This document shows positions 32,229-46,100 of a DNA stretch of 64,000 nt, one piece after another. Each line of letters starts with the position of its first letter. Position 1 is the stretch's first letter. The translations under genes were made by a program, and so were the position numbers. Under the pieces are notes generated by a model that made no database searches, had not been told where the DNA came from, and saw nothing but the letters and a program-made list of their open reading frames with translations. Source of the DNA: Paralichthys olivaceus (Eukaryota > Chordata > Actinopteri > Pleuronectiformes > Paralichthyidae); NCBI RefSeq assembly GCF_024713975.1, contig NC_091095.1, forward strand, positions 8,013,501-8,077,500. Direction: 5' to 3'.

Positions 32229-35200
32229 TCAGCGTCGATACGGGTGGAAGCCTTGTACGTTGTGGTTCTGCCCTCTGCCAAACGCATTGGCGGCCGTCTG
32301 GGGGGCGGCGGGCTGCGCTGTCGGTGCCCCGTACGAAGCCGTTGGCTGGTTGGGGTCTGCGAAGCTGTGGCCGAAGGCTGTCAGGTCCTGGCCGTACCCT
32401 GAGGTGGAAAACAAAAAGGAGGGTGGAGCAGGGAGAAGAATGTTTTAATGTCAGCGTCACCAGACGTCTTTACAGAAAACTCTAAGTCCTTTAAAAGTAC
32501 TGATTAAGTGGCCTGTGTAAAATACTCAGAAGTTTGATGATGAGGAAAAAACCCATTTACCCTCACACTGTTATATTTACTGGTACATGTCTGATGTTTG
32601 TAAGCGTTTTCATTCTTGATGATCAATAAATGTGCTGTAGCACATGAAAGTACTGGGATGTGACATTATATCATAAATTATTGTTAATATTGGAATTAGA
32701 TTTTAATTTGTAGTTAAGTAGTGGAAAATGATGTGGAGAACACAGTGTTCCTCAGTTATACCACTAGATGGCGCAAATAGACAATGGTCATACAGGGAAA
32801 GAAACTAATCTGCCTGTAAAAGATGCTGTGTATCCCACAGTGCAGCAGCAACTGTGCAAACCAAAGGGACATCGTGGTTGAAATAGGGCTGACTTGTTAA
32901 CTGGATAAAAAACACAGTTGCAGCCAAATCTTTCCAGCATCTTGCTGGTGATTGGTTATCATATTAATATATTCTCTTAGAACTAGACTATGATTTGTAA
33001 ATGTCACCAACAGATACTGGAGTACAGAGAGTTATAAATGACTGGAGTGGAAAGAGAAGAGGGAGAAAAAGTGAAAGAAAAGACAATTTGAAAAAGCATT
33101 GGTTTTGAGGTGCTCAAACTCTGAACAGGGAGCAGTCCCGACAGGAGCATCATACACAAGAATCAGAGAGAGATTGAAAATTTACGGGCATCGTGTACTT
33201 CTTTAAATCTTCTTTCCTTTCTCACCCCTTGAGCTACAATGTGGAGACAGTACAGGGGGTAAAAACAACGGGTGAATGGACTGCGCTGATGCACAGAGAC
33301 AACTGAACCATGAACAGATTTCTCTGACAATTAGATCATCCTTTTACAATCAGCAAAGCAATGCGGACAGTGAGGAAACAAAAAAAGGAGGACATGGCCA
33401 GTCTTGGTATAGCAAAACTACAGCCTCGAGGGAGATGACATGCTTCAAACGCAAAATGCCAAATTTCTCTGGCTGCATTTTACTATACAAGAGGATACAC
33501 ACAGTAATTTGTATGTACATGCAAAATGTACATGCAAAATACTAAACACAGAGCAAAAGAAGAGAGGCAGGACCGGGTTGCAGCTCTATAAACTCTACAG
33601 GACTTAACAAATGCTTCTTTGGAGAAGACGATGCTGGCACCTACCTGCACTATATCCTCCCTGCTCATCCTGACCATAACTGTGAGAAGGACGCGTTGGT
33701 CCGTAGGCAGAGGGGTCCTGAGGGTAGTTACCCAAGCCTATCAATGAGATGAGGAGACCAGGTTGACTGAACCCAGATACTGCTGGCCGACTACTTTACA
33801 TAGTTCCCCCCTTATTGAGCTTTAAGAGCTTTACACTCAGTTACTGGGTCTGCACTACAGCACTGCTCAGCTTCATCTGGAAGTCAAAACAAAATGGAGT
33901 GTGAGTGTGTGAGCTTTCTGCTAGCACGCCTGACTTTGTATAAAATCATGCCAGCCTCGTCTCAGGAAATTTTGTGAAATGCGCATGATATGCCAGTAGA
34001 TGCCAAAAACATGAGGAATGTTTTCACACAAAGAAAATATTATGAGATGGCAAATAAAAGCAGGGACTAGCACAACCACACCAGCAGATCTGCATGTCCT
34101 CCTGAATAGAATGTCTTGTATACGCGTCACAAAAATTTTCCAAAGTAGACCAGAAATTTCTAGATTAATTTATGTGCTGCCATCACTGGACTAAATGCCA
34201 GACGACACTAAATGCAGAAAGCTGGATGGAAGAGAAGCACAAGCTAGATGGACACCTGTTGTGACTGAAAGCGACCACATGGCTGCTTTAAATGTAGCTC
34301 CAGCAGTGTGAAGTAGCTGTAAGCCAAATCAGAGGTAAAATACCAGCCAGCCAAACGCTCTTATCTGACTGTAATTATGTTGCTGAACGGGTGAATGTTC
34401 GATGAAGACAAAGCTTGTTCCTTTTCCCTGGATGCTGGTTAGTTTTCGCATTATTTTATCTTTTGGTTTGGTTTAAAGCTGGAAACCTCCAGATCTCAGA
34501 GTCTTTATTCTAGGCAATCACACAGTGTGTCACTGGAAATGTTGCCCATCTGTTTGTTTTCAATATAGAAATTGATAAAGCACATCATCATCTACATTCA
34601 GTGAAGTGGCTTGATGAAACGTCTCATTTTCAAGTCTCAGCTGAGTAACAATAATTGGGACCCAACACAGTCCAAAGGTGATATTAGACCAGACTAACAG
34701 TCCAGTTCAGAGACCACAAAGACTAAAAGTAAATCTTACTTAGACATATTTAAAAAAATGACTTTGCCTAATATCTGTACATATCTACAGGGCACCAGGG
34801 TAAATTCACATTTTGCACACAAGCATGCAAAGCTAATAAACTGTAGGACAAGTTGAAAATCCTAGATCGGGAACTTGGCGGGTTGGACATGCCTTTTTTC
34901 CAGAAATAACACAGGCCTAATATTGTCATGCTGGTGCTCTTTTATGGCGATCGTGCCAAGTCCAGGAAAAGAAACCAGCAAAGTCACAGACAGGGAGGAA
35001 GGGGAAGAGGAAGAGAAATACGGGGTGGAGGCAAGAGAAATGAAAAGACAGGAGTATTTGATTCAAGTAAAATAAATGAAGTCAGTCAGGAGAGGGATGC
35101 ACTCCCATAAAATCAAAAGAAAATAAAAATGCAAAAAAAAAAAAAAACATTGCAAGACAGGATGATCTAATTCAAACCTACCAAGACCTACCAATGTTTT

Positions 35201-37150
35201 TTTACCAATCCACAGCCAGGCTGGACAAACTTGACGGAAATGCCTGCTGAGGACTCCTGGATGTGGTGAAACTTCAGCAGCATCTTTATGGTAGAGGCAG
35301 AGGGGTTCATGTATGCAAGAAGCATGTATGCATGTGTAGCTGTTCAAGCTAAATGGAACCAAGAGCGAGGTCCTGCTTGTTTTTACGATTCTAAATATGA
35401 ACTTAAATAAGAGGTAGTTGCAACCATTAATCATTGAGGGAGATGGGCAGGGGCTGAGGGGTTGATTCAAATTAAATGGGAAAGAAAGGGGCAGCAAACT
35501 GTTCTGTGCACAATGTTTTTCTTACCATACTGGCTATAAGGGAAGTCGGGCTGCCCGGTGGGAGCTTTGCTCAAGTCCTGAGTTGGTGTGGTGGCGGGGG
35601 CAAAGCCCAGAGGAGCAGTTCCTGGTGTGGTGGGTGGAGGAGGAACTTGTGGAGCATACTGGTCTGCTTGGGGTGTGCCGAAACTGTAACCTGTGTGATA
35701 GGAACAAGATAGTTTGTCTGACCATAATGATAATTTCTTTATTTCATTAATGTTGTACATTATAACAGGAAAATACTAAATAATTGTGACACAAAGTCAT
35801 TGACTTGAGCAAAATATATATACATATATAATATATTCAGTTGTATTTTCAATATTAAAAAAAATCCGGTTGACCATACTATCACCTGAAAACAGTAAAT
35901 AGTGTAGGTATTTAAATTCATCCACCAAATCTAATCTCAGTTTTGGCTGTAAGAATAAAAGTTGGGCAACCACGTATTTTGAAGGGACCAGCTGCCAAAT
36001 TCAATGGTCCCTACTCTGTCAGCACACTTGAAACAGATAATTCTGGACTTCTTTCCCATTTTGAAACGTTTGTTGGTCTATGATTTACATATATGTAGCT
36101 TGGCCTGCTAACAGGTTTAACTGGATCAAGGTAATAATCCACCATGAAGGCTTCTTTTTAAGCAGCAGTTCATGAAACTCAGCAATCTGTCCCTGTCTGA
36201 TAAGATGGAGGTTCCTCCCTGTCCACAGCAAGAGCAAAGCTGCCAAGAAAACCTGTCATGGATTAATTTTACACATTTTACATGAACCTTTTGAATACAA
36301 ATACATGAATATCAGATTTAAGAAACTCATGATAATTCACAGTGTTATCCTCACATATGCCATATTATCTGTAAGCACTTAGTAGTGATGTCAAAGCAGC
36401 AGCAAAGTGTAATGAGTGGGTGCATCGTGAACTACTGACCAAACTGAGGTGCTGTGCTGTAGCCCTGTTGAGGGTAGCCCTGAGGTGCAGCAAAGCCACC
36501 CGCTGGGGTTGTGACCAGGAATGCGTTGAAAGGTGATGGAGGCTGTGTGGGTGTTCCCCGGCCTGCAGTCAACGGAGGTACATACCCGCCTTCTCCAACA
36601 GAGAACAGAACTAGGTAATATGTATGATTTATGTAAATATCTGGATATGTTACACATATATGATCAGTTCCTGAATTAAACAGACAGGCAATAACAACAA
36701 CAACAATGAAGAGTTGCAAGACAGATGTATCCAAACCACATTAGCTTCAATTTGTTATGGTTTTAATGAAAAGCTGAATCAAAGACAAAAGGTTTAAAAA
36801 CTGCATCTGAAGGTTTCTATCTGAAGCTGAATGACAATGAGGTATCCTTTGAGTGAACACAGGGCAGACACTGCAGTGAGTCCTGCAGGTTGACCCGGAG
36901 GTGGTGATATGAAACCGAGCCTGACCAATAGCAGAGGGAGGCCAGAATACATTCAAGGCTGCCATCTGTCTCAAATAGAAAATTATCAGCAGCCTCAGCC
37001 ATTATGAATCAGTGATAACACGTGCTGTTAACTGTCATCAGCCCATTGGCCTCCCTCAATGCAGGCCCTCTCTGTGACACAAGCCTTTGGAGATAAGAAC
37101 AGATAACATGGCAAGCAAGCGAGCAAACGAGCAAACAAGCAAACAAACAA

Positions 37151-37183
<33 letters not shown>

Positions 37184-40100
37184 TTTATCTGCAGTTTGAT
37201 TAATTCACTATTCTGCAACATATGCTGTGTGTGTGGTCAAATAGAGGTCCAACACCTACCTATGGGTTGGCCAGTGGTCGACACCCACACTCCTTCAAAA
37301 AGAGAGAAAGAAATTTAGACTAAGGATAATACTGACGCCTGAAATATGAAATGTTCACATAATTCAGACAGAACAACCGGTGACCACCCTGCACAAGGTT
37401 AATGTTAGAGGAGAGGATTAAACACATTTAAACAGTTACTACTGGGTTTTCCTCTGAACAAAGAGTCTCACTCGCTCTGCTCTGGGACGTGTTCCCACTC
37501 ACCCTGTGGCCCGTATGGCTGTTGCCAGCCCTGGGCAGGCTGTGCTGTCCAACCATTAGCTGCACTCAAGATGCCCCTGGGTGCCCACTGGCCAGGGCCA
37601 AGCTGGCCAGGAGCTTTGCTGTCACGAGGTTCAGCCTTCTTTACTTCCACCTGGACAAAGGACAAGGAGGGCACATTTGGCAACACCGGTGTAAGATCTG
37701 CACGACCCTCACCTAGACAGACCTCTCCTAGCACTGATATTCAATCTCACATTTTGGGCCAGGTTGAAAACTTTTCACTCTATGTTTATCAGAATAATAT
37801 GGGGCAGCTATGTTAATTAATATTACTGAGTAGCCTGGAGAGATGTACAGCTATGTGTCTCAGGTACTAATTTTCAAGCAGGAATTTCAGATTACCCAAT
37901 ATCAGATTGCAAAAACAGTACACATGAATAACAGATAATTATTTTAATCGTCGCTTTTTATGATGTGCCTGAGAAACATAGATTTTCCTAAATGTTCCTC
38001 AAATTAATTGCCCTATATATGATAAAGACATCTAATGGAAGGTCATGACTTACCTTTCTCCAGCTAATGCTTACAAAGAATATCTCATTTTTATTTTAAT
38101 CAGAATAAGTTTTTTTGGAGGGGGAGGGGTGTAGAGAGAAATCTGTATCTCAGTTCTAACAGAATATAAAGTAAACATGCAGATAGTACAAATGAACAGT
38201 CTTTTTATCTAAAACTGAATCTTCATACTGTGTCAAAGGTGAGAAAATAGTGACTGATACAGACACCAATATAATGTCGAATTATACTGTCAGCAAAATC
38301 AAAAATATCCTAAAGTTATAATTAAGACTCTAAGTTTCTTTTAGTTTATATTTATGTTAAAATGCTACTTGGATTATTAAGGGATTATTGTTTTACACTG
38401 TTAATTTATTAAAGCTCAGACACTGACTTAATTCATCCACTTCTTCACTTATATTTCAGTTTTATATATTGTCCGATGTAAACGTCTCATGCCTTAGTCA
38501 ATAATAAAATGAATTGCCCCAATAAGAAAAGTTTCTTGACTGTAACTAGGCAAAGCTAGCAGCAGTTAACCAGAGCAAAGAAACAGGCTGAGACTAAGGG
38601 GGAGCCAACCTGAAATAGACTGAGAGGTTGAGTTATTGGGGTCACCTTGCGGGAGGAAAACGAATAGCAAATTCCTCCCCGCTTTAAGGTGGTGCCACCT
38701 TCCCCAGCCTCCTCTTCCTTCTCTGTCGACCTAATTACATGCACATGTTTCCGGCAGTGGCCTCGCCGCCGCCGGCAGCTACCTGAGCGCTTTCTCCCGT
38801 GGGCATCACAGCTACGAGTGATGGATACCATGACTTCTGCACAGTCCCTAACAGCAGAACTGGGATTTGTTCCACAGTTTGATGTGCTCCAATTTCTAAT
38901 TTTGTAACTCATATCTCCCAGGCTCCCACAAGTCCCAGCGTAAGGTAATGTCAAGTCAAGAACAATGGATTAAGTTGAGCCTTGATTCATGCTGAAAAAC
39001 CAGGGCAAAGTCAAGGGGGGCGAGTACACACTGGAGAGTACACAGGTTGGTCTGAAGCATTTACTAAGGAAATGGGATTGAGATCACCACTGTAATAATC
39101 TGACATTTAAATAAAAATAAATCTTGTGTTGCTTCCCATATCTTTGATCAACATGACGAAAATCCTTCTTTAACATGTCTGAGGTGAGTTCTGACATATT
39201 TTCTTATCATCACATTAACGGGTGACTGGTAGCTAATTTTTGGGGAAAAAAATGTCCTTGAAATATTAGTTTGTTAAACTGCTGACCAGAAACCACAACA
39301 TCCATGATTCACGTCTGCCTCAGGGACATCTGCTAGTTATCATTCCCTAATTCATACCTGACACTATATATATATATATATATATATCCCTTATGTTCTG
39401 TCATCTTTCTACTGTCGACTCTCAAATAAAAGCACAGAAGACTCCAGAAATAAGAAATTAAAAATAAATGCTGAAATATACAAAGAGGTTTTCGGTGTTT
39501 GGAGACAAATATTTAAGATACTTAACGCAGCCATTTTAAGATTGAGGACAGAAGCAGGAGACATATGATGATATGACTGAGAGAATTTAACTACGCTGTG
39601 TTTGATAATTTTCTTATGCCCACTAATCATTACTGTCTCTCTGCTGGTTTCCCTGTATTTTAGTTTGGGGTTGATAATGAACGAGCACTTAAAAAAGGTT
39701 TAAACCCAAGCGTTGGACCAATCTTTGTAAGATGCATGAACACAAAACACACAACACTGTTTTTTTTCTGCTGAGGAGCCAGCAGGTGTGTGGTGTTTGC
39801 CAGGAGGTTATTAAGTGTGTTTAAATCTAACACCATAGTGAATTTATTGTCTTTTCCCAGATGGACAGCTTACCTGACACTGTCTGAATTGTCTTTGTGC
39901 TGAAAAACCTCATCCATCTGGTGCAGCCACTGAGTTTAAGTCAACACTAAGTGAACTGCATACATTACTGTGCCTGATCCGAAACCGCACTTTAGATACT
40001 TCTGATTAGATTTTAAATTGACAAAACTGGGGGACACAGTATGGAGATTCTTTGACTGAGGTCACTGGGTTGAGCTTTTTCTTTTAAATTTAAAAAAAAA

Positions 40101-43100
40101 AATGAAATTAATAAATAAAACAAAACATGTTGACGTGTAAGTGACCTGCCAACAAAATATCAGAAAACAAAAGAAACAGAACAGAATTAGACCAATCCTT
40201 TAGGTGATTTGTAGTCTGTGAAATTCAGCCTTAACTGTAGAATTTAATATTATTTTAATGGCACATTAAAAGACCAGTTTGATTTGAATGTTTTGAGTAC
40301 AATTTATTGCACTGAAGACATCCTAAAGGAGTGGTCAGTTTAAACAAAGCCTTGGGTGACAACTCAAACTGTAATATAACAGCATTTGTCAAGCATTAGT
40401 GAACTTTAGAAACTGTGAGAGCAATAGAGTGAGCAAAATAAGTTGAGACATGTCAGCAGCCTGATTTTCCTATGATTTAAAATGCTTAATTTGCGCCGTA
40501 CAATTACAGTCACTGAATATAACATAATGAATCAGCATCATGGCTCAATTCTTACTGTGTCACCCAAGCCTCCGTTTGATCTTAAGGGTAAAATAAAACT
40601 ACAACTACACACTTTTTTGCCCATGATGTCGTGAAAATGCATGTTGACAGCCTGGTCCACTGATTGTTCGGCCTCGAAAGTAATAAATCCAAAACCTAGC
40701 CAACGACCAAGAGTGAATCAAGGTAGCAGGGGGGTTGTGACAACACAAGATGAAGAACAGTATTGGGCTCCAGCAGAGTGAGGATCCGTCAAGACTGAGC
40801 AAGAGGCTCCTGGGGTTCGGATGATGTCGCAGACTTGCAGAACAACACAAATCCAAGACTAAGGCCTGGAGGGATTGAGGGAAACTTCTCTTTACTGTGC
40901 AGAGAAATATTTTGTGAATACAGGATACAGGAGTGTTTAACTGCTCAACATGCAGAATGACAGGTGCAGTGTTTGATTTCACGTGAAATGTCACAGAACA
41001 ATGAAGTCACTCTTTTGCCCTCTAACATTGATAAATGCCAATTGAACCAATACCAGGTTGTGTTACTTCATGCTGTTTCATCCAAACCCCACCTTGATCT
41101 GTCCCTTGGTATATTGCTTTGGAGCACACACTCGCAGCAGCCATTGTTAATGCATCACAAAAATATGGAGAAACACAAACTGTAGAATGCCTAAAGCTTT
41201 CTCCAAGCTTTCCCAATTTCAGTATTTTTACTTTTGAGTCAGCCAGGATAAGCCTAAAATGGACAATTAAAATATTGTTCACAACAATAACACAAAGATA
41301 TAGGCCATGACTGGTTCCCCAAAGTGACAAGTTGTTGATTTTGCTCAAGAGATTTCATGGGGGGTACACAACGTTCATCAAAAAGAACACAAAGCCCAAA
41401 GTTTACAGATTTCTTATTGAAGCCGCACCGACTGCTCGGTAAACTACTCAATCTGTAACAGAACTTTTTCAGTGTTACCAGGCCACCTCGCGCTGCGGTG
41501 ATCTACTTTCAACTTGATTAACTTTCAGCTGTGGCAGAATTGGGTTGTGTGCACATCTCTACTTGGGGACTTAACCTCAATCCAACGGAACCTCCTGTGA
41601 GACAACTGAGATTTTGGAGACCTATAGTAACATGCCAAGCGTTTCCCCAGCCTCATGATCTATCACTATAAATAAGATCTGTCATTGACCCGTCCTTCAT
41701 CTAAATTTAAAACCAAGTTGACACATTAAATTTTGACATATCTTGGTTACACTGACTCAGTGACACTGAAATTGATAATTGACTCTAATCAGATATCAGC
41801 TACAGATGAGACTCGTGGGTTCTAAATAATTTCACACTAATGAAACTAAATGTGGACCGTCCATCATTCAGACGACTACTCATGGAGCTGGAAAATAATT
41901 TAATAATAATATATGACTGGATGCAACAACTTTTCAAGTAATACGTCAATCGACCTAATTTATTGGCAAAAAAAGTGTGACAGTCACAAGTATCTTTTTA
42001 CTGAAAAATCAAATGTGAATATATTCCTGATTTCTTACTTTTCTACAGTAAACTTAATAAATGTGGCTTGTGGACTGTTGGTCAGACATATCTGATGCTT
42101 GAAAATCTAACAGTGGTTTTTCACCATTTATTGACAATTAATTGATTCAACAATCAATTATGTGGCCATATCCCCAAATCTTAAAATCTTAAAATCTTAA
42201 ATTCAGAGGATGCAAGTGAACATAGGTTGTGATGAATACACACAGATTTAGAATGAAGACTTCATAACATGTCGATAAACCTTGATCAAACTCTGTAATT
42301 GCTGGGAACATTTAAGCTTGAGCCCAGTCAACAGTTTGATGCAACTTTGTGTACGCCCCATTGTGGCCAAGTGAAAAAATCTGAGTGCTTTTACATTTGG
42401 CCTGTACCTCTGTGCTACCAGTCAATGCACAGTAACCTAAAGGAGAAAAGACAAATCTTAAAGAGACACAGTTAATCACGTCAAACCATTCACAAGGAGA
42501 AGGGGGACAGAAGAAAGAAAAGTAGAAAAGGGCTTACTTACAAAAATACTTAACTTTCTACATATGGGAAAACACATACTATGTTGTTTAAGATAAATGT
42601 ATCAAGTACGTCTAAATCTGGGTAAAGAAAACTTACACCAATGTTCAAAGACTAATGGTTTTAGTAAAAAGAAATTAGTTATACTATTAAAGATTATGTA
42701 ATGGTAGTTACAGATGCAATACATCATGTTAAATTCCAATGACAAACTTTTCTGGGTTTCTCCCAACAGAGAATGTATGGTGTTTGGAAGGAAGAGCAGG
42801 CTACACATCATGGCTATGTAGGACAAAGGCAGATGAGACAGCTGTGACTGTAACTCAGAAAGCAGAGTCTGACACCAACACTGCCGGTGGCAGGGGTCTG
42901 ATTCCCAGTGAGGCCATCCATGCTTAAAGTGTCGGCACATGTCAGACACTCATGATACATTTAGGATTTATCTGGACAAACTCTTCTGATATATTAATGT
43001 CCGTCACCGCTACTGTCAGGAATCATGTTGAAAAGATTTCTGGAGTACGAAAGGACACGTAAAACATTTTAATTATTCCATTTGTTTTCAAGATAAGAGT

Positions 43101-46100
43101 TTTTAATTATAATCACCTTCAGCAACCGCGATGGAACCGGCCTCTGTGAAGGACAAATATTCCCGTAGATACTGACACTGTTCTCAATATGCCAGATGCA
43201 TGTTGTGTCTTTTTGGAGCGCCTACTTTTTGTTCTTCAGTTAGTGAGTCTCCTTGCATCCAAGAACTGCTTTTTACAACTTTCCAATTAAACTTCTTCTA
43301 TTTGATTTGGTTTTAGTGAAAAGATTTTCTAGTATTGAAAAATCTACATATATCTACAAAATCCAGCAATCTGTCTGTGTGTATATGGAGCACATACTGA
43401 ATCTCGAAAAAGTTCATCTTATTGGCTTCACACTTTTTTATTTTAAAGGCCCAAGGAAGAGCAGAGTAACAGTTTGGTGCAATTTGTACACCCAATACAT
43501 TTGGGGTTCTGCGTTCAGAGTCGAGCTTCACAGAACTGTAAATAAACAGGTGACCAGCTCTTTGTGCAGTAGAGGTGGCACTTCATCTGGACTGAGTCTG
43601 CTCAATTACTGCAGGTCACTTTTACAGTTCCAGAAAGAAAACATGTTTGGAATGGGCACTGCACTAGTTTGTCCAACTCCCCAAAAGATCATATCTTAAA
43701 TAATTTGCAGCTGTATTGTAATCTGCTTTATTGATACTGGTGTGGGGACAAAGTGGCATCCCTTATTCTTATAAGGTTTATTTTGAAATTGTTAATTAAA
43801 TAATCAGTCACGAAACAGAAAATTATTCATAATTATTCTAAATTATTCAACAACAAAATTGAGAAATGTGGAAACAAATGTGGAAAAATTTGACTGGGTG
43901 TGGTCTGTCAATGTGTGTATGTTAATATGGGTTTGAGAAAAATGTGCCTTGAGAATGATTTATTTCCAGAGAAAAAAGAAACCAAGTAGAAATGTGTGTA
44001 AGAGACAGACTGGAATTGTCCCACAAGGTCAGGTAGGACACGGCATGATACCATCTGTTAATGTTTTATGTGAACAAATTATATGTAATACTGAACAATT
44101 TTGTAGCAGAACCATAAACTGAATGTACGGCCATCAAGCCTGCTAAAGAATTTAATGTTCTTGACCTGGGAGTGATATATATTTCACTTCAGTTAATGTC
44201 CGCTGTAACGACTTTGTCGGTGTTTCTGCGGCATGCTTTTATTGCATTTTGTGTTTTATTGTGTGCCTTTACCATACATAAAATTGCTGTTAAGGGTTAC
44301 AGTGTTTAATTGAATTGAACATCTGGGGCTGAAGGGGTTTTTTTCTCTTTGGGCCAGAAGAGTTTGTCATGAGATTTAAGATGGTAAGGTATGGGGAGGG
44401 GAGAGAAGAAAAACGGGATCAGCTTTTACCTCGGGGCCTCTGCTTCTCCGCATCATAGATCATTACCACCTCTGTGACCTTGAATGGGACAAAGGGAAAC
44501 AGTGGCTCCATTTAGAAAACCAGGCAGGATACCTTTTTATTCCAATTAAAATATTCAGCCTTAATTTGGTCAAATAAATACTCTTCCTATTACAATCCCA
44601 CAACCTTTTTATACAGTAGTATTGACCCTGTTCAATGTCACACCCATTCAAGCAGTCTCTAATGAAGATGTGAACTGACTTGCATTGTGTGCTTGGCAAT
44701 ACTCACCACTCCAAATCTATTGAAATAGTCCCTGAGTTCAGGCTCGCCGCAGTTATGGGGGATTCCACCTACAAATATCTTCTTTGATTTATTGCTATCG
44801 GCTTTGCTGCCCTTCTGAAAGAAAACAAGGAGTGTATGGATTTCAATGTCTGTTAAAGGATCACTCTGAGAGGGAGCCAGTTAGCCATCATCTATTCAGA
44901 CAGTGCAGAAGAAATTAGGTTCTCCTCTTGCCCTGGGGTATAATTCTTAACATGTCATGTCAATGCAAACACTGGTCTCCACAGATCAGAGAACACGGCT
45001 TCCTCCACTTACTCTCTACGGCTGAGCATTGCTGTGCACTGCACTTGTGCTATAAAGGCTTGATGCTGCCTACAACCATTTTTACCAATTACGTCTTCTG
45101 CTTTGTTAGTAAAACATTCAGTAACAACTACATGACTTAAACTCAGTGAAAGGAGTTCCAGTAGGAGGAAGAGAGCCTCATTTATAAAAGCATCTCACAT
45201 ACAAAGCCTGTGCTTTCAGCCAAATATGTGACTTAAAAAAATGTTTTAATGACAGCAGCGGTGCAATAACAAAAGCCTTGGCTGCCCAAAGGGACAAAAT
45301 TACTATAATAGAGCTGCAGGGGATTGATAGCATTGTTGATCGACCCACAAATTGCCCAAGTTGGTGCAGAGATTTTTGCCTGACAAAATGTGCACTGCTG
45401 AAAGCTATTTTTTACCACAATAGCTTACTTTCTGTATGTATGTGTTTTTGCTGTTTTAATAAAGAAAAGACAATTGCAAGGACAAAATATTATATCTTAA
45501 CTTCAAGATCAAGAAAACTGCAGCATCTAAATGAAATAATGCAAAGATAAAATTCATGACAACCTCATGAGTCATTTTATCAACATCTGGGAAATTGTGA
45601 CGTCATTATGTGTCAATACCAGGCTAGTGTATGCTCTAACAGAGATCTGCTGGAATTATTGCAGTCCCTTGGTCACAAATAGAGGTCGATACAAGTCGTA
45701 CGTTCTTAAATGCTTCTGTGATTTATCAAAGCCCCAAACTAATTTCAAGGACTCTCAAGGGTATAACGGCTTGTCATTGTGATTTTTAGAAAAAACGAAA
45801 TATCTGAAAATAAAATTAAGATTCAAGTCAGAGTGGTTTCATTAATGAAGCTCAAGATTCCTGAATTCGACCTCATGAGGAGGAGGGATTGGTGAGACTG
45901 AGGACTTTTAGCCTTAGTCCAGCAGAAACACCTAGCCTTGCCTTCCCCATAAGAAATCAGATTCCTCTTACCCAGCCCTCTTTGGTTCGAGACTTTTCAG
46001 GCTGCATCCCCCTGGGAGTGCATGGCTTCGGGTCAATCTGACAGCAGAGAGAGAGAAAACGTTTTCTCAAATTAAAGGTACCTTAAAATGCTCATATTCG

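Noticed and set aside
38556-38954. 132-codon minus-strand frame in a dazap1 intron as an independent gene
   Set aside because: Compositionally unlike a known protein and lying on the same strand inside dazap1; only the local GC island is kept as a finding.
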